Shown here piece by piece: positions 1 through 8,090 of a stretch of 51,781 nucleotides of DNA. The translations under genes and the position numbers were made by a program. The notes beneath the pieces are model-generated. The model did no database searches. It was not told the origin of the DNA and worked only from the letters and a program-made list of their open reading frames with translations. Each line of letters opens with the position of its first letter. Position 1 is the first letter of the stretch. The stretch is from Bacteroidota bacterium (lineage in GTDB: Bacteria; Bacteroidota; Bacteroidia; Chitinophagales; Saprospiraceae), in contig JAAEZH010000038.1 in NCBI GenBank assembly GCA_018222965.1, positions 1-51,781 on the forward strand. Direction: 5' to 3'.

Positions 1-951
1 TACTTCTATAATATTAAAAGCCAACACTATAACGGAACTCCCAAGGATGACATTTATACATCTCTTAAAGATTTAATTATACCGATTTACGATTCAGAGA
101 TCCCCCTACGACAAATTAGCAAATTATGCATTTTAAAAATAAGTCTTCTTCAATACCACAACAAGCATGAGCTATGTATCACATCAATACATGAACATAT
201 TGACATTATTTATTCAGACAAAAAAAATCATTACGTTAACCAACTAGTCGTAATCCTCACATTATTATTTGATACTTGTTTTAGTCTTAATGATTTTACT
301 CATTGGCAATTTCAAGTTGACCGACTGAAGAAGAGCTTTGAATATGTGCCAAATAGAATTCAAGTAGATTTGATCATTAAGGAAATTTCTTCAAAAAATT
401 ATAATAATGCCATAAATTACTTTATTGACCTGGGGAACGAACCAATCAAAGTGACTTCAAAAAGAGGAATAACATTCTGGAATATTACAAGAATCGCAAT
501 TTCAATTATTTCATCAATAAAGAAATTAGAAAAAGAAGAAACCCCAAGAGTTTTACGACTAATTTCAGATATTAAAATCAGTTCAGATGGAAATGTTGAT
601 TTCAAAAAAACTATTAGGATTCTTGAAATCGCACATTTTATTTCAAAGAATAAATACTACATGGCTGAACATAAAATTAAAAGCCTCAATCTTTTTATTA
701 AAAGAAATTCTAAAAATAAAACATATAGAATCAATAAGAGAGATATTATCTTTTCAAAAATGTTAACTACAATTCCTAAAGCAGATTTCAATAGGTTACA
801 ACTTCAAAAAAGTATTGATCTTCCCTCAAAATCAAAAATTTTCTACTCTTCAAAATTCTGCCTAGAGCTCTTCACACCTGAAATCATCCCCTACGAACAC
901 CTATGGGAACTCATCCTCGAAACCCTACCCAACAAACCCTACTACGCATAA
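1..951 (+). CDS. Hypothetical protein, 5' end outside the window
   Basis: The reading frame is open from base 1 to the TAA at 949-951 with no stop, so at least 316 residues are encoded and the true start lies left of the window. The in-frame GTG at 346 is only an internal valine and should not be used as the start. The product is rich in Lys, Ile, Asn and Ser, looks largely alpha-helical, and has no membrane segment, signal peptide or motif I recognise; it ends with a Pro-Tyr-Glu-His-Leu-Trp-Glu-Leu stretch. GC content is visibly lower (about one third) than the roughly half-GC genes from 1887 onward, which suggests recent acquisition. It lies on the 3' side of the tRNA-like gene at 1576-1694, a position typical of integrated elements. 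Function unknown. Confidence 0.75.
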   Translation, partial: YFYNIKSQHYNGTPKDDIYTSLKDLIIPIYDSEIPLRQISKLCILKISLLQYHNKHELCITSIHEHIDIIYSDKKNHYVNQLVVILTLLFDTCFSLNDFTHWQFQVDRLKKSFEYVPNRIQVDLIIKEISSKNYNNAINYFIDLGNEPIKVTSKRGITFWNITRIAISIISSIKKLEKEETPRVLRLISDIKISSDGNVDFKKTIRILEIAHFISKNKYYMAEHKIKSLNLFIKRNSKNKTYRINKRDIIFSKMLTTIPKADFNRLQLQKSIDLPSKSKIFYSSKFCLELFTPEIIPYEHLWELILETLPNKPYYA

Positions 952-1074
952 AAAAGGGGAAAAGATCCGCATGATGCATCTAAAAAGCAACCGACAAATA
1001 AATAACGATTGTTGAACAAACGATGCTTCGATCAATTGGATCAATTCCCTCAATAGACATTTCTGATTCTTAGC

Positions 1075-1377
1075 TCAACCCATCGGTCCCAATACTAAAA
1101 CCTCAGTCAGTCCTGCTGTTTTCATAGCCTGAATCTTAACACTTTTACTTATAAAAACTTCTTGTCGCCTAAATATCCAGGGCTCGTAATAGTACGACTG
1201 CCGTACCTTACAATACTTGATTGGCATACCCAATGACCTAAACCATTGTATGTCTCTGTAAACGGTTGCTTCGGATACATGAAGACGATCCGCCAGAGAT
1301 CCCGGACTCCCCGTCGCCTTCATTTTGATTAGCTGATTCATTCGCTCCAATCGAGCCGCTCGCTTCCTCGTTCTCAT
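1075..1377 (-). CDS. Small HTH (DeoR/HTH_11-like) DNA-binding protein
   Basis: 100 residues from the ATG at 1375-1377; an upstream in-frame TTG at 1390-1392 would add five residues and is less likely. A purine-rich GAGG lies a few bases before the ATG. Residues about 7-50 form a winged-helix HTH: a basic first helix, then a turn followed by a recognition helix with Ser-Glu-Ala-Thr-Val-Tyr-Arg-Asp-Ile, as in the N-terminal domain of WYL/DeoR regulators. The following segment carries several aromatic residues (Tyr-Tyr-Tyr-Glu-Pro-Trp), as in the wing of that family, but there is no WYL effector domain. Such short HTH proteins are common in Bacteroidota accessory DNA. It could regulate the adjacent element or be the remnant of a larger regulator. 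Confidence 0.6.
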   Translation of the reverse strand: MRTRKRAARLERMNQLIKMKATGSPGSLADRLHVSEATVYRDIQWFRSLGMPIKYCKVRQSYYYEPWIFRRQEVFISKSVKIQAMKTAGLTEVLVLGPMG

Positions 1378-1536
1378 ACATCCTCGTTTCAATTGGTTAT
1401 TTCAAATTTAAAAGAGGATTAAACGTTTATCAATACAAGAAAAACCTCATTTCACAACAGTTTTTTCTTAAAAAAACACAAAATAAATAACATAAAACAC
1501 TGATATTCAAAATATTAAGCAACTCAATTTTTAGGC

Positions 1537-1574
1537 AAAAAAATAGCCGAATTACAGCTGTTCTGTAATTCGGC
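1537..1574 (-). terminator. Intrinsic terminator of the tRNA-like gene
   Basis: A perfect 12-bp stem (1546-1557 with 1563-1574) around a 5-nt loop is followed, on the minus strand, by TA and seven T (the complement of A-run 1537-1543). It begins two bases after the encoded CCA of the tRNA-like gene at 1576-1694, so transcription of that RNA should end here. Confidence 0.85.
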
Positions 1575-1575
1575 C

Positions 1576-1694
1576 TGGCTGTGAGGGTAGGATTCGAACC
1601 TACAAAGGGCAGTTAGTCCACATGTTCATGGGATTTATCCCGATTCCCCACCCCCGAGACAAGAGGGCATGGCTTCCGGTTTCATCACCTCACA
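1576..1694 (-). tRNA. Class II tRNA-like gene with oversized variable region (anticodon loop reads GTC)
   Basis: On the minus strand the sequence folds as a cloverleaf. Acceptor stem TGTGAGG (1688-1694) pairs with CCTCACA (1580-1586), followed by discriminator G (1579) and encoded CCA (1576-1578). Two nucleotides (TG) precede a 3-bp D stem (ATG/CAT) with a GG-containing loop. After one spacer base comes a 5-bp anticodon stem CCCTC/GGGGG with loop TTGTCTC (1656-1662), giving U33 and anticodon GUC. The T stem GTAGG/CCTAC encloses loop TTCGAAT (1592-1598). Between anticodon and T stems lie 47 nt (1604-1650), far longer than an ordinary class II variable arm (about 13-23 nt), containing a GGGA-TAAA-TCCC hairpin. 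A 3-bp D stem, long variable arm and G73 are serine-tRNA-like, yet GUC would be aspartate, and U37 is atypical. It may be a divergent functional tRNA, a decoy, or a degenerate gene. A strong terminator follows. Confidence 0.6.
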
Positions 1695-1730
1695 TTATGT
1701 ATTTCTTTCTTTTGATATGACAAACATAAA

Positions 1731-1738
1731 GTAAAGCC
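1731..1738 (-). promoter_or_regulatory. Possible -7 box for the tRNA-like gene
   Basis: On the minus strand this reads TATGTTTG, matching the Bacteroidota -7 consensus TAnnTTTG about 37 bases before the RNA 5' end at 1694. No TTTG was found at the right -33 spacing, so the call is tentative. Confidence 0.3.
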
Positions 1739-1852
1739 ATTTTTAATGCAAATATTCTAATGTATTTAATTAAAATTTACACTATTATTAATAATAATAC
1801 CGATTTATTAAGAATAGTCTCAACTCCAGCAAGTTCAACCCCGTATTTTTTA

Positions 1853-1860
1853 TAATTTTG
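1853..1860 (+). promoter_or_regulatory. -7 box (TAATTTTG) for the M23 / GH113-like pair
   Basis: TAATTTTG fits TAnnTTTG and lies 26 bases upstream of the ATG at 1887, which would give a leader of about 20 nt. There is no clear TTTG in the -33 region. Confidence 0.4.
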
Positions 1861-1886
1861 CAATCCAACAATCCTGCCCGACCTGT

Positions 1887-2516
1887 ATGACCTATTTCAA
1901 CGAACCTTTTCCCGTGCTCGGATACCATCCCAAACCGGAATCTCTGCAAAAAATCGACCTCTCCTCCTCCAACAAGCAACTACAGGAGGAAGGCCTTGCC
2001 CAATTCCTGACCAATACGCTGGCAAAGGATAAGATCGGTTATGGAGGATACCTGGAACATCGCACTTTCTACCTCCGAAGTAATCTCTTCTCAAACGATC
2101 ATCGCACATTGCACCTTGGAATTGACCTCTGGATGGAAGCCGACACAAAAATATATTGCCCCCTGGATGGCATCGTACACAGCTTTGCCAATAACGACAA
2201 CTACCTGGATTATGGCCCAACCATTATCCTTCAACACCAAACTGCAAAGGGGACTTTATTTAGTCTGTACGGCCACCTGTCGCTCGAAAGCCTCGACGGA
2301 CTACAAACTGGTATGCCCCTATCCAAAGGAACCCCATTTGCAAGCCTGGGCGCTGAAGCTGTCAACGGCAACTGGCCCCCGCATTTACACCTTCAATGCA
2401 TGACTGATATGGAAAATCGATCGGGCGACTTCCCGGGCGTTGTAGAAATGAAAGACAAAGCGTATTTTTCTGGAATCTGTCCAAACCCATTGCCTTTATG
2501 CGGAATACAATCCTGA
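1887..2516 (+). CDS. M23 family (LytM-type) metallopeptidase
   Basis: A 209-residue protein carrying the zinc-peptidase signatures of the lysostaphin/LytM fold: HLGID with His76 and Asp80 (HxxxD) as zinc ligands, His130 in an LYGHL segment, and HLHLQ with His166 and His168 (HxH). Between them Pro-Leu-Asp-Gly-Ile-Val-His matches the strand that usually follows the first ligand. Family members cut peptidoglycan cross-links. There is no signal peptide or membrane segment, so it is either cytosolic, released by another route, or acts on a different substrate. The start ATG has a -7 box 26 bases upstream. The next gene begins inside its 3' end (19-bp overlap), indicating translational coupling. 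Confidence 0.85.
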   Translation: MTYFNEPFPVLGYHPKPESLQKIDLSSSNKQLQEEGLAQFLTNTLAKDKIGYGGYLEHRTFYLRSNLFSNDHRTLHLGIDLWMEADTKIYCPLDGIVHSFANNDNYLDYGPTIILQHQTAKGTLFSLYGHLSLESLDGLQTGMPLSKGTPFASLGAEAVNGNWPPHLHLQCMTDMENRSGDFPGVVEMKDKAYFSGICPNPLPLCGIQS

Positions 2517-3553
2517 CAAAACTTCGTTTACTGCCCCTTTTTATTTGCATGCTGTTCCTGCCTCAATTGGCATGTACACCTGCCTCCAGCAACAAACCCA
2601 TCCTGGAAGCAAAGAAAATCTGCGGACTAAACCTCGTCGCTCCTCCACAACCATTTCCCAACAATCCTATGGTGCCCATCCAGGCTGTCGAAGCCAACTG
2701 GATTGCGGTTTGCCCCTTTGGATTTACCCGGCAGGGATCCAATCAGGTGCATTACAATTCCAACAGGCAATGGTGGGGAGAGCGCCCGGAAGGTGTCCGC
2801 GAATCAGTGCGCCTGGCGCATGAAGCCGGGATCCAGGTCCTGCTAAAACCACATGTTTACATACCGGGTAGCTGGCCCGGAGATTTGAGCTTTTCGGCGA
2901 AAGCCGATTGGGAAAACTGGGAAAAAGACTACTCAGCCTACATCCTCGAATTCGCCAAATTAGCTGAAGAACTGCAGGTCGAAATGTTCTCTATCGGTGT
3001 AGAATTCAAAAAAAGCGTGGTTCCCCGGGAAGCATTCTGGCGGGGATTAATCGATACCGTCAGACAGGTCTACAGTGGACCACTAACTTATGCCGCAAAT
3101 TGGGACGAATTTGACAGGGTTCCTTTCTGGGATGCACTGGATTACATCGGAGTTGATGCTTACTTCCCGCTGGTAAATCATGAAACGCCCAGTGTGCGTT
3201 CGCTTAAAAAAGCCTGGAGACCTTACATCAGGCAACTGAAGGACATCCACAACAAAACCGACAAACCCATCCTGTTTACCGAATATGGCTATCTCAGCGT
3301 AGATGGCTGCGCATACAACACCTGGGAACTGGAAAGCCGTGTACACGACCTTTCTCTAAATGAGCAAGCACAGGCAAATGCCATAGACGCCTTGTTCAGT
3401 TCCTTCTGGAATGAAGCCTGGTGGCATGGCGGTTTTATCTGGAAATGGTTTCCAAATATGCAAGGACATGAAGGATATCCGGCAAAGGATTATACCCCCC
3501 AAAATAAAATGGGTGAAGACGTCCTAAGAAAATGGCACTCGCGAAGTATTTAA
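2498..3553 (+). CDS. Lipoprotein with GH113-like (beta-mannanase type) TIM-barrel hydrolase domain
   Basis: 351 residues. A basic N-terminus and hydrophobic segment end in Leu-Ala-Cys (Cys26), a lipobox, so the protein is probably membrane-anchored. The remainder looks like a glycoside hydrolase of family 113 or a close relative: Val-Leu-Leu-Lys-Pro-His-Val near residue 115, Ile-Gly-Val-Glu-Phe with Glu169 as candidate acid/base, and Leu-Phe-Thr-Glu-Tyr-Gly-Tyr with Glu262 as candidate nucleophile, plus many tryptophans near the C-terminus. Family 113 includes beta-1,4-mannanases; the substrate here is inferred, not shown. The start overlaps the M23 peptidase gene, and the 3' end overlaps the convergent DUF819 gene by 4 bases. 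A copy of the iterated TTCGGCGAA motif lies in frame at 2893-2901. Confidence 0.8.
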   Translation: MRNTILTKLRLLPLFICMLFLPQLACTPASSNKPILEAKKICGLNLVAPPQPFPNNPMVPIQAVEANWIAVCPFGFTRQGSNQVHYNSNRQWWGERPEGVRESVRLAHEAGIQVLLKPHVYIPGSWPGDLSFSAKADWENWEKDYSAYILEFAKLAEELQVEMFSIGVEFKKSVVPREAFWRGLIDTVRQVYSGPLTYAANWDEFDRVPFWDALDYIGVDAYFPLVNHETPSVRSLKKAWRPYIRQLKDIHNKTDKPILFTEYGYLSVDGCAYNTWELESRVHDLSLNEQAQANAIDALFSSFWNEAWWHGGFIWKWFPNMQGHEGYPAKDYTPQNKMGEDVLRKWHSRSI

Positions 3554-4947
3554 ATCACGGCAGCCTGCATCAAATAGGCACAAACCAAAGCCATATAGGT
3601 ACCCAGCGCATAGCCTAATACCGCCATCAAAACACCAACTGGTGCCAGGGCCGGACTAAAAGCCGAAGCCACGATTGGAGCCGATGCCGCCCCTCCAACA
3701 TTTGCCTGACTGCCCACCGCCACAAAGAAGAATGGTGCTTTTATCAACCAGGCCACGAACAGGAGAATGCCCACATGAACCAACATCCAAATGATTCCGA
3801 TCGCAAACAGACTCAGGTTCTGCCAAACTTCTCCAAGATTCATTTTCATACCAATAGTAGCTACCAGTATGTAAATAAAGACGCTGCCCCAGCGGGATGC
3901 TCCTACTCCCTCCAATTTTCTGGCGCGAGTAAAGGAAAGCGTCAAACCAATAGTAGTTGATATTACAATCAGCCAAAAGAAACCCGACATTAAAGAGGTC
4001 AGTCCGCGTGCTTCGAGCGTCGCTTTAAATTTGCTCATAAAAGGGGCTATAACATCCGACCCCCAATGGGATATGGCCACAGCTCCAAATGCAATGGCCA
4101 GTACGACAAACATATCGGTTGTACTTGGAACTCGTCTCACAGAAGCACTGTAATCTTCCACCCGCTTCTTTAAATCTTCAATGGCAGAATTATCTGCCTT
4201 CAGGCGCTTATCCAGCTTTTTCGAAATATTGGCTCCATAAAGCAGGAAACCCATCCAAATATTTGCAACCACCACATCGACAATGATCATGGTTCCAAAA
4301 AGCGTATCCCCAACTTCAAAAATTTCTTTCATGGCCGTCTGATTGGCTCCACCGCCAATCCAGCTTCCTGCAACCGTAGACAATCCACGCCACAGTTCCT
4401 CTGCCGGCAGGTCAATCAGACCGGGAAAGACATTGGTAACAATCAGCAAAGCGATTGGACCACCCAGTACAATACCCAGGGTAGCGGCAAAGAACATCAT
4501 CAGTGCCTTTGGTCCCAGATTAATGATTCCTTTGAAATCAATACTCAGACACAAAAGCACCAAACTGGCCGGAAGTAAATAACGCGAGGCCATGAAATAC
4601 AGATTACTATGGCCCTCGTAGGGAGTCAAAAATTCTTTGGGCACATTGTTGGCCTCGATCCAATTGTTCAGTTCCAATGCCGATAAACCACCGGGCACAT
4701 TATACCCTATGTCTTGCAAGGCAGCTATGAGCCCGGGTTCGTACCAATGCGGGGAAATTAGCCCCAGGGGCCAGTTTAACAAAGCCGGCAAAAAGTAGCA
4801 TAAAAGCAGGGCGGGAACGAATCGATAAAACCGCTGCCAAGCGGGCTTTTTCAGACCTGCTGTATAAAAAATCACAGCCAGCACAATCAGCAACAAGCCA
4901 AGTACCACGGCATCATTGGTAAAAACAGGGGTAAAGGAACTGCTCAT
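3550..4947 (-). CDS. DUF819 family integral membrane protein
   Basis: 465 residues from the ATG at 4945-4947; the frame continues 12 codons further to a TTG at 4983, but the ATG is preferred. About ten to twelve hydrophobic helices alternate with short loops. A Gly-rich membrane stretch (Gly-Gly-Gly-Ala-Asn-Gln-Thr-Ala-Met-Lys-Glu) and a C-terminal half with a repeated Asn-Val-Gly-Gly-Ala-Ala-Ser-Ala-Pro pattern are characteristic of DUF819, a family resembling inverted-repeat secondary transporters. A charged cytosolic loop of about 60 residues separates the two halves. Substrate unknown. The gene is divergent from the deaminase at 5011 with only 63 bases between starts. Confidence 0.85.
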   Translation of the reverse strand: MSSSFTPVFTNDAVVLGLLLIVLAVIFYTAGLKKPAWQRFYRFVPALLLCYFLPALLNWPLGLISPHWYEPGLIAALQDIGYNVPGGLSALELNNWIEANNVPKEFLTPYEGHSNLYFMASRYLLPASLVLLCLSIDFKGIINLGPKALMMFFAATLGIVLGGPIALLIVTNVFPGLIDLPAEELWRGLSTVAGSWIGGGANQTAMKEIFEVGDTLFGTMIIVDVVVANIWMGFLLYGANISKKLDKRLKADNSAIEDLKKRVEDYSASVRRVPSTTDMFVVLAIAFGAVAISHWGSDVIAPFMSKFKATLEARGLTSLMSGFFWLIVISTTIGLTLSFTRARKLEGVGASRWGSVFIYILVATIGMKMNLGEVWQNLSLFAIGIIWMLVHVGILLFVAWLIKAPFFFVAVGSQANVGGAASAPIVASAFSPALAPVGVLMAVLGYALGTYMALVCAYLMQAAVI

Positions 4948-4997
4948 CTCAACGGGTTTTCTCCAAATATTCGAAAAGTCCAAGATAGCATTTTTGC

Positions 4998-5005
4998 TAT
5001 ATTTG
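4998..5005 (+). promoter_or_regulatory. -7 box (TATATTTG) abutting the deaminase start
   Basis: TATATTTG matches TAnnTTTG exactly but ends only 5 bases before the ATG at 5011. If used, transcription would begin at or next to the start codon, giving a leaderless message. No TTTG at -33 was seen. Confidence 0.35.
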
Positions 5006-5010
5006 GTCCC

Positions 5011-5511
5011 ATGCAGTCACTTCCCGATAAGCAGACAGATAAAGACCAGTATTTCCTCCGGCAGGCTATTGAGCTTGCGCTGAATGGCATGCGAAGCAAT
5101 GAAGGAGGTCCCTTCGGTGCTATTGTCGTAAAGGATGATGTCATTATTGGTCGCGGAAACAATCGGGTTTCTTCCGGACTGGACCCCACGGCTCATGCCG
5201 AAGTTGTGGCTATCCGAGATGCCTGTGCGCATCTCAATCACTTTCAACTCGAGGGCTGTACCATTTATTCTTCCTGTGAGCCCTGCCCCATGTGTCTCGG
5301 AGCCATCTATTGGGCCAGACCCGATCGCCTCGTTTTTGCTGCCGGCAAAAGAGATGCGGCAGACATCGCCGGATTCGACGATCAGTTCATTTACGATGAA
5401 TTAGATCTCCCCATTGATAAACGAAAAATCCCCTCCTTACAACTCTTGCGCGAAGAAGGGCTCCTCCCCTTCCGGGAATGGCGAGACAAGGACGATAAGA
5501 TCGTTTATTGA
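5011..5511 (+). CDS. Nucleoside/guanine deaminase (CDA fold, GuaD-like)
   Basis: 166 residues with the full zinc deaminase signature: His62-Ala-Glu64 (proton shuttle Glu64) and Pro91-Cys92-Pro-Met-Cys95. Overall length, the Gly-Gly-Pro-Phe-Gly-Ala-Ile-Val motif near residue 32 and the extended C-terminus ending in Lys-Ile-Val-Tyr resemble the short bacterial guanine deaminases (Bacillus GuaD type) more than tRNA adenosine deaminase TadA. It would convert guanine to xanthine plus ammonia in the cytosol. Cytosine or other nucleobase activity cannot be excluded. A -7 box lies directly upstream of the start. Monocistronic. Confidence 0.85.
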   Translation: MQSLPDKQTDKDQYFLRQAIELALNGMRSNEGGPFGAIVVKDDVIIGRGNNRVSSGLDPTAHAEVVAIRDACAHLNHFQLEGCTIYSSCEPCPMCLGAIYWARPDRLVFAAGKRDAADIAGFDDQFIYDELDLPIDKRKIPSLQLLREEGLLPFREWRDKDDKIVY

Positions 5512-5661
5512 TCTACCCTGGTCCTACAGACAATTTCCCTTTTATTACGGTCTGGCATGTTTTCATGACATCCGCCAAGCAATCATCTCTGCCTTCCTCT
5601 ATTTTAGGGAGACCATTTAGCGCTTCATAATCCATTCGTTACAGCACTTACCGCCAAATCA

Positions 5662-5680
5662 GAACCTGTCAACCAGGTTC
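5662..5680 (+). promoter_or_regulatory. Inverted repeat upstream of the HEFGH protein gene
   Basis: GAACCTG (5662-5668) and CAGGTTC (5674-5680) form a perfect 7-bp dyad with a 5-nt loop, 36 bases before the ATG at 5716. It could be an operator or a leader hairpin; nothing else marks this 200-base gap. Confidence 0.35.
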
Positions 5681-5715
5681 CGAACCCCTTATTTATTTAA
5701 CCTCAATTCCAAACC

Positions 5716-8040
5716 ATGAGAAAAGACAGAAAACTGACCGCTTTTGGTCAGAAAAATCCGTTTTCCACCAAAAGGAAAATCAAAAACAGCCGGGATATGG
5801 CCCGAGCTTATATTGAAGAATCTCTTAATCTCAGAGAGGGTGTATACTTTACCAGTCAGGGAGGCAACCGCAGTAAACTACCTGAAAAGCTTGTCCTGGA
5901 GGAAGAAAAGACTCAACAAAACAATACAGTTTTGAGCTTCCGCCAGTATTATGAAGGCATCAAAGTCTGGGATTCCGGACTGGTCCTTCAGTTTGATCCA
6001 AACGACCAGCTTTCAATGGCAAGTAACTCCCTGGCCGACAATCTGAAAGAAAAGGTAAAACCTATCTCCAAAGAAATTCGGCGAAAGCCGGAAAAACAGA
6101 TCACCCGCGAAAAGCTTATTGAATGGTTTGATCTGAAACGAAACGCTCTGCGGCTAAAGGCCCTCAAAATTGATTACGATTTTGAAAAACTTCAGATTAA
6201 AGTCAATCGGGTAGAACCGGTGATCTATGAATTTGAAAAAGAACGTAGGCAACACCTCCATCCCGGTGAAGACAAGCAGAAAACCCAGTTATTCTCCGGA
6301 TTGCCGGAGCTTCGTTTACCGGAGGTCGACAAGTCGATCAAAGATGGTGACATTCTTGCTGGTCTGGAAATCCACTTCAGCACCAAAATGCCTCGTTTGG
6401 CAGCTAACTGGCGGGCAATCGTGGATCCGGAAACAGGCTCCGTATTATACGTTAGACTGCTGGCCGATCACCTCAACGGATTCGTTTTTGACAATGATCC
6501 ATTGAGTGAAACGGGCGATGCCAGTATCACACCTGTTTCCGGTGCGGCTGTGCTTAACGCAGTACGCACGCCCCGGCCATTGCCCGGACTAACGATAACA
6601 GGTTCTCCACAGGCACTCTCGGGCAATTACGTTTATCTGGATGATCTGTATTTTCCTGCTATTGCCGCACCAACTACTCCGGGCAGCGACTTCAATTACG
6701 ATGCCGATACCGATGATTTTTCAGCCGTAAATGCCTACTACCACAGCGATGGCGTATTCCGGATGGTGGAAGAAATGGGTTTCGATATGTCGACCTATTT
6801 TAATGGAACGCTGTTTCCGGTACCCGTAGATCATCGCGGCTTTTTCGGCTGTGTCAATGCTTGTGCTCCTGGAAATGCACTCGGCAATGGTTCCGGAGGA
6901 TTTTCTTATGGATTGGTTTCCGCTTCAGGTCCGGTAGGTATTGCTGCCTGTCGGCGAATTGTCTTACACGAATTTGGACATGCCGTACTCTGGGACAATG
7001 TCTGGTCTCCCAACCTGGGCTTTGCACACAGTGTTGGAGATAGTCTGGCGGCAGTTTTGAGTGATCCAAAATCCAAAGCGCCGGATCGATTCCTCACCTT
7101 CCCCTGGCTAACAGCCAGCAATCCGGGGATTGATCGCCGGCACGACCGGGATGTAACAGCAGGCTGGGCCTTTAATGGCTCGAATGACGATGGCGGCTAT
7201 GGTGCGGAGCAAATTCTGGCAACTGCTCACTTCCGCCTGTATCGCTCCTTAGGAGGAGATGCAGAAGCCTATTGCGAGCGCGATTTTGCTTCCCGTTATA
7301 CAGCCTTCCTCATTTTGAAGAGCGTGTCTTTCCTTACACCATTATTCAACCCGGCTTCATCCGAAGACTGGGAGAAGGTTATGGAAAGTGCAGACTTTTC
7401 TACAAAGGAATTCGAAGGCCATCCGGGCCGATTAACGCATAAGGTTATCCGCTGGGCTTTCGAAAAGCAGGGATCATTCCATCCGGTATCTACTCCACTT
7501 CCGATCACGTCAGAAGGCCCTGCTCCCTCCATTGACATTTACATCAATGACGGAAGAGATGGAGCATATCCTTATTCAGAGGACGTTTATCGTTCGGATG
7601 AAATTTGGAATCGGAACAGCCCGGATGGAGGTGCAGCCCACCAAAAACCAAAAATCGGACAGGAGAATTATGCCTACGTGACCATCCGAAATCGAGGCAC
7701 TAAAAGTGTCAAGTACACGCTTGTGAACGGATACCACCTGGGTAGTTGTTGCTGTGAAGACTCAGCGGTTGGAGATAAACTTTGGCCAAATGATTTTAAA
7801 CCAATGACCACTTCGATTTGGCAGACAGGTCCGATTGTATCGGGTGGATACGCCATTGCAGGCCCCTTTAAATGGACGCCGCGCACAGAGGATGATGTTT
7901 TAGTCTTTACGTGTACCACAAAGGGAGATCAAGCCAATGAAGAATACCTGACTCCGGAGGAGCAGGTGGTTCTGCGGCACATCGCCCCCTTTGACAACAA
8001 CATGGCCGTAAGAGCCTTGTGTAGCAATAAACCCTGTTAA
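5716..8040 (+). CDS. Zinc metalloprotease-like protein with HEFGH motif (thermolysin/fungalysin-like)
   Basis: 774 residues. The first 240 or so resemble an FTP/PepSY-type propeptide region (Phe-Arg-Gln-Tyr-Tyr-Glu-Gly-Ile-Lys-Val-Trp), as in M4/M36 zymogens. The catalytic motif His418-Glu419-Phe-Gly-His422 is clear. Downstream, where M4/M36 proteases have Asn-Glu-xx-Ser-Asp or Gly-Glu-Gly-Trp-Ser-Asp, this protein has Phe-Ala-His-Ser-Val-Gly-Asp-Ser-Leu-Ala, so the usual Glu zinc ligand is replaced (perhaps by His or Asp) and activity is uncertain. No signal peptide is visible although homologous enzymes are secreted; the N-terminus is simply basic. The C-terminal quarter contains a CCC cluster and a beta-rich region. 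No T9SS sorting domain. Terminator at 8042-8084. Confidence 0.7.
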   Translation: MRKDRKLTAFGQKNPFSTKRKIKNSRDMARAYIEESLNLREGVYFTSQGGNRSKLPEKLVLEEEKTQQNNTVLSFRQYYEGIKVWDSGLVLQFDPNDQLSMASNSLADNLKEKVKPISKEIRRKPEKQITREKLIEWFDLKRNALRLKALKIDYDFEKLQIKVNRVEPVIYEFEKERRQHLHPGEDKQKTQLFSGLPELRLPEVDKSIKDGDILAGLEIHFSTKMPRLAANWRAIVDPETGSVLYVRLLADHLNGFVFDNDPLSETGDASITPVSGAAVLNAVRTPRPLPGLTITGSPQALSGNYVYLDDLYFPAIAAPTTPGSDFNYDADTDDFSAVNAYYHSDGVFRMVEEMGFDMSTYFNGTLFPVPVDHRGFFGCVNACAPGNALGNGSGGFSYGLVSASGPVGIAACRRIVLHEFGHAVLWDNVWSPNLGFAHSVGDSLAAVLSDPKSKAPDRFLTFPWLTASNPGIDRRHDRDVTAGWAFNGSNDDGGYGAEQILATAHFRLYRSLGGDAEAYCERDFASRYTAFLILKSVSFLTPLFNPASSEDWEKVMESADFSTKEFEGHPGRLTHKVIRWAFEKQGSFHPVSTPLPITSEGPAPSIDIYINDGRDGAYPYSEDVYRSDEIWNRNSPDGGAAHQKPKIGQENYAYVTIRNRGTKSVKYTLVNGYHLGSCCCEDSAVGDKLWPNDFKPMTTSIWQTGPIVSGGYAIAGPFKWTPRTEDDVLVFTCTTKGDQANEEYLTPEEQVVLRHIAPFDNNMAVRALCSNKPC

Positions 8041-8041
8041 T

Positions 8042-8084
8042 AAAAAGAGCCCCGCTTATTTAAACAAGCGGGGCTCCCTTTTTT
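8042..8084. terminator. Bidirectional intrinsic terminator
   Basis: An 11-bp GC-rich stem (8047-8057 with 8066-8076) around an 8-nt loop is flanked by an A-run on the left and a T-run on the right. It serves the HEFGH protein gene and the convergent rnr gene. Confidence 0.9.
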
Positions 8085-8090
8085 CAGTCC

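Noticed and set aside
346-951. GTG at 346 as a gene start
   Set aside because: The same frame is open without a stop back to base 1, so the gene begins outside the window.
1576-1694. tmRNA
   Set aside because: It is far too short, has a complete anticodon stem, and contains no tag-peptide reading frame.
8042-8084. Riboswitch
   Set aside because: A simple terminator hairpin between convergent genes explains it.
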